Numbered from the stretch's first letter, positions 12,132-23,400 are shown. The stretch: DNA of 64,000 nt from Molossus alvarezi (GCA_037176705.1 CM073889.1:50027596-50091595); one strand, 5' to 3'. Notes: generated by a model not told the origin, from the letters alone. A program made the numbers and translations.

Positions 12132-13073
12132 GTGGCGTGTTGGGAGCTCACAGACAGCAGCAGTCTTATCTGTGAGCAACACCCTTGGGGAACAAAGACA
12201 AAGCCCACTCCACAGTGCAGAGAGCTGGGACAGAGCACTAAAATAGCCACAGCCACACTCACCTGGGTGCTATGGCAAAGGAAGGGGAAACTGAACTGGA
12301 ACTCTGTGGGAACACCTGGGATTTGGAGAGCACTCAGAGTTTTTGCTGAGTTGTGGCCACAAAGAATGGTGGCCAGTGTGCTCTTTCCTCAAGCTGAACA
12401 ACTGGGATTCATCCCAGGGATGCAAAGCTGGTACAATATTCACAAATCAATAAATGTGATGCACCACATAAACAAAATGAAAGATAAATATCATATGATC
12501 ATATCAATAGATGCTGAAAAAGCATTTCACAAAATCCAGCATCCATTTCTCAGCAATCTGGGAATAGAGGGATCATATCTTGACATAATAAAGGCCATAT
12601 ATGAAAGACCTACAGCCAACATCATACTCAATGGGAAAAAACTAAAAGTGTTTCCCTTAGGAACAGGAACAAGACAAGAATGCCCACTTTCACCACTCTT
12701 ATTTAACATACTACTGGAAGTCTTAGGCACAGCAATCAGACATGAAGAAAATAGAAAAGGGATACACATGGAAAAGAAGAAAGTGAAACTATCATTATTC
12801 ACAGATGACGTGATAATATACATAAAAATCTCTAAAGACTCCACCAAAAATTTACTAGATTTAATAAATGAATTTGAAAAAGTAGGAGGATATAAAATTA
12901 ATATCAAGAAATTGACAGCATTCTCATATATGAATAATGAACTTAGAGAAAAACTGAAAAACAATCCCATTTCCCATTGCTGCAAAAAAATTAAGACACC
13001 TAGAAATAAACTTAACCAAATAAGTAAAAGACTTCTTCACAGAACACTACATGTCATTGAAAAGAAGAAATAG
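12132..13073 (+). pseudogene. L1-D chimeric frame: 5' UTR fused to ORF2 RT
   Basis: This 313-codon frame is the longest open reading frame in the window. Roughly the first 88 codons are 5' UTR sequence with no protein homology that I recognise. After about 12,400 it reads as L1 RT ('[17 protein letters not shown]', 'IQHPFL', '[15 protein letters not shown]'). The active-site box reads FTDD in place of FADD. This changes the residue before the two metal-binding aspartates but keeps both of them. The frame ends before the thumb and C-terminal region, which continue out of frame at 13,286-13,837. A functional enzyme is unlikely. It is annotated because a gene finder may call it. Confidence 0.8.
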
Positions 13074-14467
13074 AGAAAGATATATAAAAAAAGTAGACAC
13101 ACATACCTTGTTCATGGATTGGAAGAATTAACATCATTAAAATATCCATATTACCCAAAGCAATCTATAGATTCAATGCAATCTCCATCAAAATACCAAT
13201 GACATAATTCACAGAACTAGAACAATTACTTCAAAGTTCATATGGAACAACAACAACAAAAAGACCTCAAATAGCCACAGCAATATTGAAAAAAAAGAAC
13301 AAAGTTGGAGGGATCACATTACCAGATTTCAGGTTATACTACAAAGCCACTGTAATCAAAACAGCCTGGTCCTGGCATAAGAACAGGTATATAGATTTGT
13401 GGAACAGAATAGAGAACCCAGAAATGGACCCAAGACAATACGCTCAATTAATATTTGACAAAGGTGGCAAGAACATACAGTGGAGTAAAGACAGCCTCTT
13501 TAACAAATGGTGTTGGACAATTGGACAGCTACATGCAAAAATAAAAATAAAACTAGACCATAAACTTACACCATACACAAGAATAAACTCAAAATGGATA
13601 AAAGGCTTAAATGTGAGCTGTGAATCCATAAAAATCCCAGAAGAAAATGTAGGCAACAAAATTTCAGACATCATATGCAGCACAATTTTCACTGAGACAT
13701 CACCTAAGGCAACAGAAACAAAGGAAAAAATGAACACATGGGACTACATCAAACTCAAAAGCTTCTGCACAGCAAAAAAAAAAAATTGTCAAAATGCAAA
13801 AGCAACCCACTGTATGGGAGAGCATTATTGCCAATGATATATCAGATAAGGAGTTAATTTCCAATATATAGAGAGTTCTCATAAAACTCAACAAAAGGAA
13901 GACAAAGAACCCAATTAATAAATGGTCAGAGGAACTAAATAGACACCTCTCTAAACATAACATACAAATGGCTAAGAGACATACAAAAGAATGACACCAT
14001 CAACAAATCATCAAACAACAAGTGTAGACGAGGGTGTGGAGAAAAGGAAACTCTAGTACACTGCTGGTGGGAATGCAGACTGGTGCAGCCACTATAGACA
14101 ACAATATGGTGTCACCTCAAAAAATTAAACATTTAACTGCCATTTGACCCAGTGATTCCACTTCTAGGAATGTACCATAAGAAGTCTGAAACACCAATCA
14201 GAAAGAATATATATACTCCCATGTTTGTAGCAACACTATTCACAATAGCTAAGATTTAGAAACAGCCCAAATGTCTATCAGTAGATGAATGGATAAAAAA
14301 GCTGTGGTTCATATACACAATGGAGTACTATGCAGCTGTAAGAAAGAAAGATCTTTTATCCTTTGAGACGACATGGAGGGACCTGGAAAGTATTATCCTA
14401 AGCCAAGAAGCCAAATAGAGAAAGACAAGTATTATATAATTATATTCCACTTATTTTTGGAATATAA
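13074..14467 (+). pseudogene. L1-D ORF2 C-terminal part
   Basis: This continues ORF2 after frameshifts. The frame 13,286-13,837 carries '[20 protein letters not shown]' and the C-terminal region. A further deletion near 13,990 removes sequence corresponding to '[11 protein letters not shown]' in the other copies. The stop lies at 14,465-14,467. It is broken by frameshifts and a run of A at about 13,776. Confidence 0.8.
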
Positions 14468-14702
14468 TTAACATAAGAGTCCGAAGAATGGGTAGTCCCA
14501 GAGACATGGAAGTGGAGTACAGACTGAAAATCCCCTGAAGAGGGGGTGGTGGGGGTGAGCTAAACCAAGAACTTATATGCATGTATGCATGAACAATGGA
14601 CATGAACAGCAATGCAGGGAACAGGGTGGGGATGGAGGGAGTTGTGGGAATCAGTGGAGGAAAAAGGAGAAACATCTGTAACAAAAATAAATTAATTAAT
14701 TT

Positions 14703-15055
14703 AAAAAATTATGAGGCTGTTGCTTCTTCTCAGTTCTCTGGGAAGGGGCTCTTTTACTAATATGGCTACTGTCCTGTGAGTAAATGATTAAATACAAAAC
14801 TCCCATTGTCCTCCCAGCTCCCCAAGTTCCTTAGTCTCCACACAATTTCAGTCTTGTTTATCTTCCCTCTGCTGGAGCCCAAGGCGAGTGGCTGTACCTA
14901 ATTTAGAGCTCTGTCCTGACCCTCTGCATTGTGGAGTCACCTTGAAATTTTAACCCTGAAAGAGCTGCTCACAGGTAAAACAGCTGCTGTCCATGGGCTC
15001 CCAGCCTGCACCCTTGTGCCTCTGCAGTTCCTATCCAGATTAATTTAATATACCC
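14703..15055 (-). mobile_element. L1-A, third segment (5' UTR end)
   Basis: The L1-A 5' UTR resumes after L1-D with 'ggctgttgcttcttctcagttctctgggaagg', equivalent to 10,500-10,760 of L1-B in the same orientation. It stops near 15,055, about 150-200 bp short of a full 5' end, where the 3' tail of L1-E begins. L1-A was therefore either slightly 5'-truncated or cut by L1-E. Confidence 0.75.
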
Positions 15056-15082
15056 CTTTTAAAAAATAATTAATTAATTTTA

Positions 15083-18000
15083 TTACAGATGTTTCTCCTT
15101 TTCCCCCCAGTGATTGGCAATTATGTTGTCCCATAGAGTGGGTTGCCTTTCCATTTTGGTGGTTGTTTCTTTTGCTGTGCAGAGGCTTATGAGTTTGATG
15201 TAGTCCCATGTGTTCATTTTCTCTTTTGTTTCTGTTGTCTTAGATGATGTATCAGTGAAAATTCTGCTGTGTATGATGTCTGAGATTTTGTTGCTTACAT
15301 TGTCTTCTAGTATTCTTATGGATTCATGAGTCACATTTAAGTCTTTTATCTATTTTGAGTTTATTCTTGTGGATGTTGTAAGTTGATGGTCTAGTTTTAT
15401 TTCTTTGAACGTAGCTGTCCAATTTTCTCAGCTCCATTTATTGAGGAGACTGTCTTGTCTCCACTGTATGCTCTTGCCACCTTTGTCAAATTTTAATTGA
15501 GCATATTGTCTTGGGTCCATTTCTGAGTTCTCTATTCTGTTTCATTGTGCCAGTACCAGTCTATTTTGATTACAGTAGCTTTGGAGTATGTGTATCTAGA
15601 GAGCTGGTAATGTGATCCCTCCAACTTTGTTATTCTTTTTCAAGATTGCTGTGCCTTTTTGGGGTCTTTTTGGTTCCATATGAACTTTTTAAGTATTTGT
15701 TCCACTTCTGTGAAGTAGTCTGTCATTGATATTTTGATGGGGATTGCATTGAATCTATAGAGTGCTTTGGGTAGCATGGACATTTTAATGATGTTGATTC
15801 TTCCAATCCATAAATAAGGTATGAGCTTTTACTATTTTATATCTTCCTCTATTTGTTTTTTCAATGACATGTAGTTTTCTGTGAATAGGTTCTTTATTTT
15901 TGGTTACGTTTATTCCTAGGTATATTAATTTTTTTGCTGTGATGGTAAATGGGATTTTTTTTTTTTTACTTTCTCTTTCTGTAATTTTATCATTGTTGCA
16001 TAAGAACGCCATCAATTTATTGACATTAATTTTGTATCCTGCTACTCTGCCAAATTAATTTATTAAGACTAGTAGATTTTGATGTAGTCTTTGGGGTTTT
16101 CTACGTATAGTATCATGTCATCTGCGAATAATGACAATTTTACTTTCTTCTTTTTAATTTTGATCTCTTTTTTCTTCTTCCTCTCTGATTGCTGTGCCGA
16201 AGTCTTACAGTACTATGTTAAATAAGAGTGGTAAAAGTGGGTATCCTTGTTTTGTTTTTGTCTTAAGGGAAATGCTTTTATTTTTTGCCCTTTGAGTATG
16301 ATGTTGGCTGTAGGTCCTTCATGCATACATGTCAGGATATGGTCCCTCTATTCCCAGATTGCCGAGCGTTTTTATCAGAAATGGGTGCTGGATTTTGTCA
16401 AATGCTTTTTGGCGTATATTGATATGATCATATAATTTTTATCTTTCATTTTGTTTATATGGTATATCACATTTATGGATTTGTGAATATTGTACCATCC
16501 TGGCGTGACTGAGATAAAACCCACTTGGTCGTGGGGAATCATTTTTGTGATGTATTGCTGGATTTGATTTGCTAGTATTTTGGCATCTATGTTCATCAGA
16601 GATATTGGTCTGTAGTTTCTTTGTTTTTAGTGTCTTTTTCTGGTTCTGGAATTAGAATTATGCTGGCCTCATATAACAAGTTGGGAAGCCTTTCTTTTTC
16701 TTGAATTTTTGAAATGGTTTGAGCAGAATGGGTATTATTTTTCTTTGAATGTACGGTACAATTCCCCCGTGAAGCCGTCCAGGCCTGATTTTCTGTTTGC
16801 TGGGAGAGTCTTGATTACATTTTCAATTTCTTTTGTTATTATTGGTCTGTTCAAGTTTTCTATCTCTTCCCGGTTCAGTTTTGGGAGACTATGCTTTTCT
16901 AGAAATTTGTCCATTTCACCTAAGTTGTCGAATTTGTTGCCATATTATTGTTCATAATATTTGTTAACAATCCTTTTTATTTCTGTGGTGTCAGTTATTA
17001 TTTATTCTCTTTCTGATTTTGTGTATTTTGGCTCTCTCTCTTTGTTTCTTGGTGAGTCTAGATAAGGGTCCATCAATCTTGTTTATTTTTTGATAGAACC
17101 AGCTCTTTGTTTCATTGATTTTTTAAATTGTTATTTTGGTCTCCATGTCATTTATTTATACTCTGATCTTTACTATTTTCTTCCTTCTACTTCCTCTGTT
17201 TTGTTTTTTAGTTTTCTTTCTAGTTTTTTAAGTTGTGAGGTTAGAAACTTAACCTTTAGAAAATTTTCTTGATTCTTGAGGTAGGCTGCAGTGCTATGAA
17301 CTTCCCTTTCAGAACTACTTTAGCTGCAATTGCATAGATTTTTTGTTGTTGTGTGTTCATTTTCATTGGTTTTCAGGAAGTTTTTAATTTATTTCTTGAT
17401 CTCCATGGTAACCAATTCATTGTTCAATAACATGCTATGTAGTCTTCATGTTTTCAAATGTCTATGCATTTTCTTGTTGCAATTTATTTCTAGTTACATG
17501 CCATTGTGGTCTGAGAAGATGCTTGATATCATTTCAATCTTTTTGAACTTGTAGAGACTTAGTTTGTGCCCTAATATGGATTCTATCTTTGAGAATGTCC
17601 CATGTGCACTTGAGAAGAATGTTAATTCTGCAGTTTTGAGGTGTAATTTCCTGTAGGTATCTATTAAATCCATTTGATCCAGCACTTCATTTGGAGTCTG
17701 TTTTTCCTTTTTAATTTTTTGTCTCTATCCAGTGATGTCATCATGGTGTTGAAGTCCCCTGCTATGATTGTATTGTTGTTGATTTCTCCTTTGAAGTCCT
17801 CCAGAAGATTTTTAATATATGTTGGTGCTCCTATATTGGGTACATTGGTTTACCAAGATTATATCTAGCTTTTGAATCAATCCTTTTAATATTATGTAGT
17901 GGCCTTTTTTGTCTCTAGTTATAGCTTTCATTTTGAAATCTACTTTACCAGATATGAGTATTGTTACCCCAGCTTTTTTTTCTTTGTGTTTGCTTGAAAG

Positions 18001-18180
18001 ACTTTTTTTCCATACCTTCACTTTCAACCTATGTGAGCTTTTGTTGTGAGGTGGGTCTCTTGTAAACAACATATATGTGAGTTATGCTTTCTTATCCAGT
18101 CAGCTACTCTATGTCTTTTTATTGAAGCATTCAAACCATTCAAATTTAAGGTGATAATTGATATGTATTTTTTTATTGCC
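15083..18180 (-). pseudogene. L1-E ORF2
   Basis: Readable pieces on the minus strand are 15,083-15,334 (C-terminal region), 15,785-16,015 and 16,375-16,596 (RT), and 17,494-17,685 and 17,812-18,072 (endonuclease, 'VAILIS'-like). The FADD box is present near 16,118 on the minus strand. The ORF2 start codon seen as CAT in other copies reads CAA here near 18,180, so the start is lost. The last part of the protein is deleted. Confidence 0.8.
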
Positions 18181-18235
18181 AATTTTTTTTTTTTTTTTAG
18201 TTTGGTTATATTTTTTCTTTTGTTTCTTTTTCTAA

Positions 18236-19094
18236 TTACAACAGTCCTTTTAGCATATCTTTCAGTGCTGGTTTGTGTTAATAAATCCTTTAGCCTTTTT
18301 TTTTTTTTTGGTCTGGAAAGCTCTTTATTTGACCTTTTATTTTGAATGATAGCCTTGCTAGATAGAGTCGTCTTGGATTCAGATCCTTATTTTTCATGAC
18401 CTTAATTACTTCATGCCACTCACTTCTGGCCTGTAGTGTTTCTGTTGAGAAGTCAGCAGAGAGCCTTATGGGGTTTCCTTTGTAGGTAACCTGTTGCTTA
18501 TCTCTTGCTGCCTTTAGCGTTCTCTCTTTGTCTTTAATTTTTGGCATTTTATTTACTATGTGTCTTGGTGTGGGCCTGTTTGGGTTCTTCCTACTTGGGG
18601 CTCTCTGTGCTTCTGGAACTTGAATGCCTTCTTCTTTCACCAAGTTTGAAAATTTTCTGCACTATTTTTTCAAATATATTTTCTAACCCTTGCCCATTTT
18701 CTTCCTTTTTGGGGACTCCTATGATGTGAATGTTATTACATTTCCAGTTGTCCCAAAGTTCTCTTAAGCTATCTTCTGTTTTTTTATTGTTTTTTCCTTT
18801 TGGTTGTGTGATTGGTTGATTTTTTTCTGCCCTGTCTTTTAATTCACTGATCTGGTCCTCAGCTTCTTCTACTCTGCTGGTTAGTCCTTCTAATATGTTC
18901 TTAATTTCTGCTGTGTCATCCTTCATTTCCACTTGGTTGGTCTTCAATTTTTCTATATCTTTACTCATGGTGCTGATGTCCTAACACATGCTTTTGAACT
19001 TCCTCAAGATCATGGCTCTGAGCTCTACCTCTGATAATTTGCTTAGCTGCATTTCATTGATCTCCTCTTTGATAGAGTTCTCTTGTTCTTTCAT
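18236..19094 (-). pseudogene. L1-E ORF1
   Basis: The start codon at 19,092-19,094 opens the 'MKEQENSIKEEIN' N terminus shared by this subfamily, and the stop is at 18,236-18,238. A long frame (18,591-18,968) carries the coiled coil ('LKTNQVEMKDDTAEIKNIL') and the RRM-like core ('CNNIHIIGVPKKEENGQG'). A second overlapping frame (18,290-18,643) carries the C-terminal domain. At least one frameshift near 18,600-18,640 separates them, so it comes close to an intact ORF1 without being one. Confidence 0.85.
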
Positions 19095-19797
19095 TTGGGA
19101 TTAGTTTCTTTTCTTTTCTTTTTTTTTTTATACCATTTTGGCTATCTCAGTGGAATTTGCAGCCTGCGAAATTTTCCCTGTGGGTGTTGGTATTCTGCTG
19201 TTTGTGGTTCCCTCTACTGGGTATGGATGAGCCTGTGTGGGACTACGTTAAACACCACTGTCAAGTCTTCCTTTCCTGGGTTCAGTTATCTTCTAGGTTT
19301 TTTTTGTTTGTTTTTTTGTTTTTTTTTTCCTGGAGGCTAATAGTCTCAGTTACTCAGTGCCTTGGAATGTAGTCCTGGTGTTCTTTATAGGAGGATTTCC
19401 AGAGGGTGGGATAGATGCTGCTTGTTAATGAACCTCAATTTGCATTTCTTTCCCTCTCCTGGGAAAGGCTGAATCTCTGACGTGGGTGGGCTGCTGCTTT
19501 TCCCTACAGCTCTGGGAAGGAGCACACTGGCCATTGTGCTTTGTGGCCACAAGTCAGCAAAAACTGAGTGCCCTCCTAATCCCGGGTGTCACCACAGTGT
19601 TCCAGCCCAGTCTGCCCTCCCTCTGACATAGCCCCAAGGTGAGCGGCTTTGGCTATTTTAGAGCTCTGTCCCAGCTCTCTGAGCTGTGTAGCGGGCTAGG
19701 TCTTTATTCCCCAAGGGTGCTGCTAACAGGTAAGACTGCTGCTCTCCATGGGCTCCCAACCTGCCACCCTCTCATGCCTCCTCATATCCTACCAATG

Positions 19798-20085
19798 TCC
19801 CTGTTTATATGGTTCTGTCCTGCTGCTTTTCTGTTGCTTTTTTTCTGAGGATTTGTCTTTATTTTAGTTGTAATTCCCATTTGGTCCCAGGAGATCATCT
19901 TTGTATCTTCCATTCACTCAACCTCTATTTTCACCTAGTGTCCTTTTTCTGTTCCTGTTTATATGGTTCTCTCCAGCTGCTTTTCTGTTGCTTTTTTTCT
20001 TATGGTTTGTCTTTATTTTAGTTGTATTTTTAGTTTGGTTCTGGGAGATGGTCTGTGTAGCTCCCATTCACTCCACCGCCATTTT
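19798..20085 (-). promoter_or_regulatory. Duplicated L1-E 5' end (two promoter units)
   Basis: The segment beginning 'tttatatggttct' occurs at 19,804 and again at 19,958, a period of 154 bp. Each copy runs through 'tttgtctttattttagttgta' to a start-like end. The outer end is ccgccatttt (20,076-20,085) and the inner one is a decayed 'cctctattttcacc' near 19,921. The element therefore carries two tandem copies of its own 5' terminus. Confidence 0.75.
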
Positions 20086-20094
20086 GAAATGTTA

Positions 20095-20275
20095 TATTAT
20101 GTGGTTTGACTGCATCACTTACTGTCAATATCCTAGTCATGATATTAAATTGTAGTTTTGCAAAATGTTACCACCTGAGGAAACTTGATAAATCTGTGTA
20201 TCATTTCTTATAACTGTACATAAATTTAGTTATAGCAAAATAAAATGTTTATTTAAAAAGTTTTAAAAAACATCC
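20095..20275 (+). repeat. Old L1M-type 3' end
   Basis: The string 'aaatgttaccacctgaggaaactt' followed by 'tcttataactgtac' and 'caaaataaaatg' has the layout of the 3' end of ancient mammalian L1 (L1M-type), plus orientation. Divergence is high. The family is named from memory of the pattern. Confidence 0.55.
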
Positions 20276-20487
20276 TGGTATCTTGGAAGTCAACACTCCA
20301 TCCTAACAATAAACAAAAAGCTGAGCATACTGGCAAATCATCAGTTTTTTCTGGACTCATATAGATAGGAAGATGCAGGGACCACTGTGGCTTACTGTAG
20401 CAGTGTCAAGCAGAAGCAACTGTGTAAACCATAGCTGGCATAGGTAATTAATTAATAAGATAAATTGCAGATGACTCAGGGTCATCT
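20276..20487. other. Unclassified DNA left of the provirus
   Basis: No gene or repeat is recognised here. Bases 20,484-20,487 (atct) are the candidate left copy of the provirus target-site duplication. Confidence 0.5.
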
Positions 20488-20846
20488 AATATTATGGCAA
20501 GCCTGCGAAACAATCAGAGATGCACAGCCAAATTGTAATTGAGAAGAGCACTTTTTTTCACCAGCGGGCTGTGGGGACATAGTCTCCCAAATCCACAGCC
20601 CTGTACATTTTTGTAATCCATTTATAAAGAGTAAAACCACATCCTCTTGATCCTGCCTTGGCATTATTAAGGGGAGAACTTATACAATAGGGGAATGAGG
20701 AGCTGTTACAAAGGTCAGGGCAATCATTAATCTATTTTATGATTCCTCTGGGTTTCCTAAGGCCATGGTGCTTAGATGAGTCAAGGTGTGTACATGTAGC
20801 AACAGTTGGTCAGAATGGAGTCAGTTAAATTAAGTAGTCTAGTTCA
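20488..20846 (-). repeat. Provirus 3' LTR (359 bp)
   Basis: Strings are shared with 26,039-26,446, for example 'aatcagagatgcacagcc', 'tttataaag' and 'agtagtctagttca'. Reading on the minus strand it starts TGAACTAG and ends AATATT, which is not the canonical CA. A TATA-like box lies at 20,621-20,630. The AATAAA poly(A) signal kept in the 5' LTR is mutated to an all-A run here (near 20,550). Confidence 0.88.
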
Positions 20847-20872
20847 TTCCCCACTGGTTTTATGTATATGAG

Positions 20873-21154
20873 TCAAATTATAGACTTGTCTTCATTAGGG
20901 AGAAAATTGTCTTGACCCCTGACTACTAGTAAGTTGACTGAGTTAATTATTTTCTGTATATTCTTGGTAAGGCAATTGACAAGACAAGGTTTGATGGTCA
21001 GGGCTAAGAGCAAGAGGGCAAGGGACCCTGCTACTGCAGACAGGATGGTTGTCAGCCAAGGGTACCAATTAAACATTCTTTGGGCTTTTTCTTTAACCTT
21101 TTTGGCTATCGCCTGTCTTTTCCTCATCCCTAAGTCCATGAGCCCTGTCCCCAT
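20873..21154 (-). pseudogene. env: Env transmembrane subunit remnant
   Basis: This 93-codon minus-strand frame contains a hydrophobic membrane span (WLTTILSAVAGSLALLLL), a short cysteine-containing segment (KPCLVNC) and a cytoplasmic tail, the layout of the C terminus of a gammaretroviral TM protein. The fusion peptide, immunosuppressive-domain region and CX6CC motif are absent, because the sequence jumps here from near the SU N terminus. It sits next to the 3' LTR as expected. Non-functional. Confidence 0.8.
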
Positions 21155-21441
21155 AGCCTCCTATTCCTTGGAACTCTTATTAATTTTTTGTTCTCTTCTT
21201 GGTATACAAGGATAACATCCTTAAATAGAAAACTTAGATTTATTGTGAACTGCACTTGTTTCTGTTCCCCTTCAGTCACCTTGGCAAGGACTTCCCCTGT
21301 GATTTCATTCCTAAATTCCCAATCCGATTTGGGTTTTGACTTATGGGGGTTTTCATTAATATGTAGTAAAAGCAATGTTAAAATTCTGATACTCATGAGA
21401 GTCTTATTTTTAAGGGGTCTGGAGAGGCCTGGACTGTCCAT
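21155..21441 (-). pseudogene. env: Env N-terminal remnant (leader and start of SU)
   Basis: A methionine at 21,439-21,441 begins a basic then hydrophobic leader (MSIRILTLLLLHI). About 65 residues of hydrophilic sequence follow before the join to the TM remnant. It is read in the same frame as the end of integrase. The position and leader fit the pol-env junction of gammaretroviruses. Most of the receptor-binding subunit is deleted. Confidence 0.6.
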
Positions 21442-22330
21442 TTTGTTTTTTTCCACTTTCATCCGGGAATGCTGCAGCCAGGATGGGATGCCATTGACCT
21501 TAACGGCTGTTGGTGTAGTCAGGATAACAGTGTATGGTCCCTTCCAGGCTGGAGTCAGTCCTTGGGTGGTGAACTTCTTCACCCATACTGAGTCACCAGG
21601 CTTGAAGGGGTACACAGGGTTTGAGTTGGGCACAGGTAAGGCATTGTGGATGTGCTTATGGATGGCCTTCTGGGTGGACTTCAGGGCCTTCAAGAAATTG
21701 AATAAGAGCAGTTGTGAATTTCAGCCTTCAGTTCTTCTATGACCTTGGGAAGAATGGGAGGAGGTCTATCGTGCATAATTTTATAAGGGGAGAATCCCTC
21801 CTGGCATGGGGTACATCTTGCCCATAAGGGGGCCAGGGCAAGAAGAGTGGTCCAGTTTTTACCAGTTTCTAAAGTAAATTTGGTTAAGGTTTCCTTTAAG
21901 GTCCTGTGATATTCTTGCTATAAAGGTGGGGCCATTGTCTGGCCCTAGGGTCACAGGTAACCCAACTCTAGGAATGATTTCTTAGAGTAATTTTTTAACT
22001 ACAATGGTGGCTGTCTCTGTTTTGGTAGGGTAAGCCTCAACTCACCCAGAGAAAGTGTCTAAGTAAACCAGGAGGTATTTATATCCGATGCTGGGGGCTT
22101 AACTTCTGTAAAATCTACTTTCCATATTTCTTCTGGGAGGCTCCACAAGACTGGATTCCCAGGGGAAATTTTCTACCCTGCTTAGCATTAACTTGGGCAC
22201 AGGTAGTGCATCTGGACACAGTGCTGTCCACTATACTGTCTAAATTGGGTATGAAGTACCAGTACCAGCCTCTCTGAAGTTTGGTAAGATTGGTGTAACC
22301 CAAGTGGGTAGTCTGGTGCCGCTGATTGAC
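21442..22330 (-). pseudogene. pol: Integrase remnant (pol 3' end)
   Basis: The frame 22,115-22,303 holds the N-terminal zinc-binding domain, whose CTTCAQVNA segment matches the second half of HHCC. The catalytic core follows with stops ('DNGP' near 21,935 marks the second acidic residue). The core then jumps, near 21,900, to a region past the third catalytic acid. The C-terminal domain is well kept at 21,445-21,693 (YPFKPGDSVWVKK, WKGPYTV). In-frame stops and the missing acidic residue rule out activity. Confidence 0.85.
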
Positions 22331-22559
22331 CTAAGTCCTACCTGGTACCTCCCCTAAGGCAATGTCCACCATCCATGATTTCCTTTGTGGCTTGTTTCTG
22401 CTGGCTAAGTCTTTTTCTGACCCAGTGTAAGTAGGAGTTGAAGGCAAACTTGGGTTTGGCATGGTGATTAATATCTGGAGAGGCCCCACTGCCTCTCAAG
22501 ATTTCTGGTCCACTGCTCAGTTTCTCTGTGCCTCTATGGAATCCCCTTTTTGGTGTCCC

Positions 22560-23090
22560 TTGAAATGCACTATTGTTACTGCTTTTGGCAGCCAGATGGC
22601 TTTAAATAAGGTCAGAATTTTCTTCTTATATTTTAGGTCCTTTCTGGCCAAGGTTAATAACCCTTGTTCTTGGTAGATGATGCTATGTATATGCGCTGTG
22701 GCAAATGCTTATCTGCTGTCAGTGTAGATGGTTACCAACTTTTTCTTGCCCCATTGGACAGCCTGAATTAGGGTGACTAGTTCTGCTTTTTGGGCTGAAG
22801 TTCCCCTATTCAAGGACTGTGACCAGATGACACAATCCAGAGTTACTACTGCCTCCCCGGCATACCTGATTTTTTCTGGACATAGCTGCTCCTCTCTATG
22901 AACAATATCTCATCTGATGATGGCAGTGGGACATCCTTGAGGTCCAGGTGGGCCATCTGCACTATGGCAATTACCTCCAGGTAGTCTTCTAGAGGTTCCT
23001 CTGGGTCATCATCTGGAAGCAGGCTGGCAGAATTGATGGCCAACATCTTGTGAAACTTGATGTGGTGCTAGACTGAAATGACAGTGGCCA
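22560..23090 (-). pseudogene. pol: RT connection / RNase H remnant (pol)
   Basis: Minus-strand reading gives the linker before RNase H (22,846-23,046, 'LDLKDVPLPSSDE'). RNase H itself follows, with 'TSAQKAEL' and a 'YTDSR' motif followed directly by a TAA stop near 22,713. An 'HFKGHQKG' motif comes later. At the upstream side (about 23,090) the frame meets protease sequence, so the polymerase fingers, palm (YXDD) and thumb are deleted. Confidence 0.8.
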
Positions 23091-23099
23091 GCAACTGAA

Positions 23100-23400
23100 A
23101 AATCAACAGAAAAGATCATATCCGAGTAGGGGATATGGGCATGACCAGAAACAAATGAGTCAAGTATTTTTCCAAACGTCTATAGTCCTCTTTGAAGTCC
23201 AAGGGTAAAGGGCTGACTTTCTTGCACAGACGTTTTTTTTTTTTGGAGGTTAGGGGCTCCATTGGCTCAGTCAGGACTGAGTAGTCTGCACCAGTATCTA
23301 CTAGGAAACTAACTAGTTTATTTCCTACTTGTATTGTTACCCTGAACTCCTGGGGGATCAGTTGTAAGGAGCCCTGGCCCCATCATTCTTCTAACTTAAG
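23100..23400 (-). pseudogene. pro: Retroviral protease remnant
   Basis: The aspartic protease active site reads LVDTGADYSVL on the minus strand, with the DTGA at 23,284-23,298. The preceding strand 'FRVTIQVGNK' fits the family. About 60 residues further on the reading degrades and joins RT/RNase H sequence across a deletion. The A-rich run at 23,231-23,242 probably adds a frameshift. Confidence 0.82.

Larger units (their letters stand above)
11639..14702 (+). mobile_element. L1-D, plus-strand LINE-1 with internal deletion, nested in the L1-A 5' UTR
   Basis: The 5' UTR with 72-73 bp monomer-like repeats (11,783, 11,856, 11,928) leads into 'taaaatgaagaaaaatcctc' and on to about 12,400, then jumps straight into ORF2 RT. 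All of ORF1 and the endonuclease are absent. The 3' end with 'acatctgtaacaaaaataaatt' closes near 14,702. The L1-A string 'aaatttatgcagg' (11,626-11,638) is repeated as 'aaaaattatgagg' (14,704-14,716), giving the TSD. Confidence 0.85.
15056..20087 (-). mobile_element. L1-E, nearly complete minus-strand LINE-1
   Basis: The 3' end is at 15,056-15,115 ('attacagatgtttctcc'). A deletion then removes most of the 3' UTR and the ORF2 C terminus, since 'cagtgattggcaattatg' jumps into ORF2. RT, endonuclease, ORF1 (18,236-19,094) and a 5' UTR of about 1 kb follow. The 5' end is the ccgccatttt motif at 20,076-20,085. Its promoter start is duplicated (see 19,798-20,085). Both ORFs are interrupted. Confidence 0.88.
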
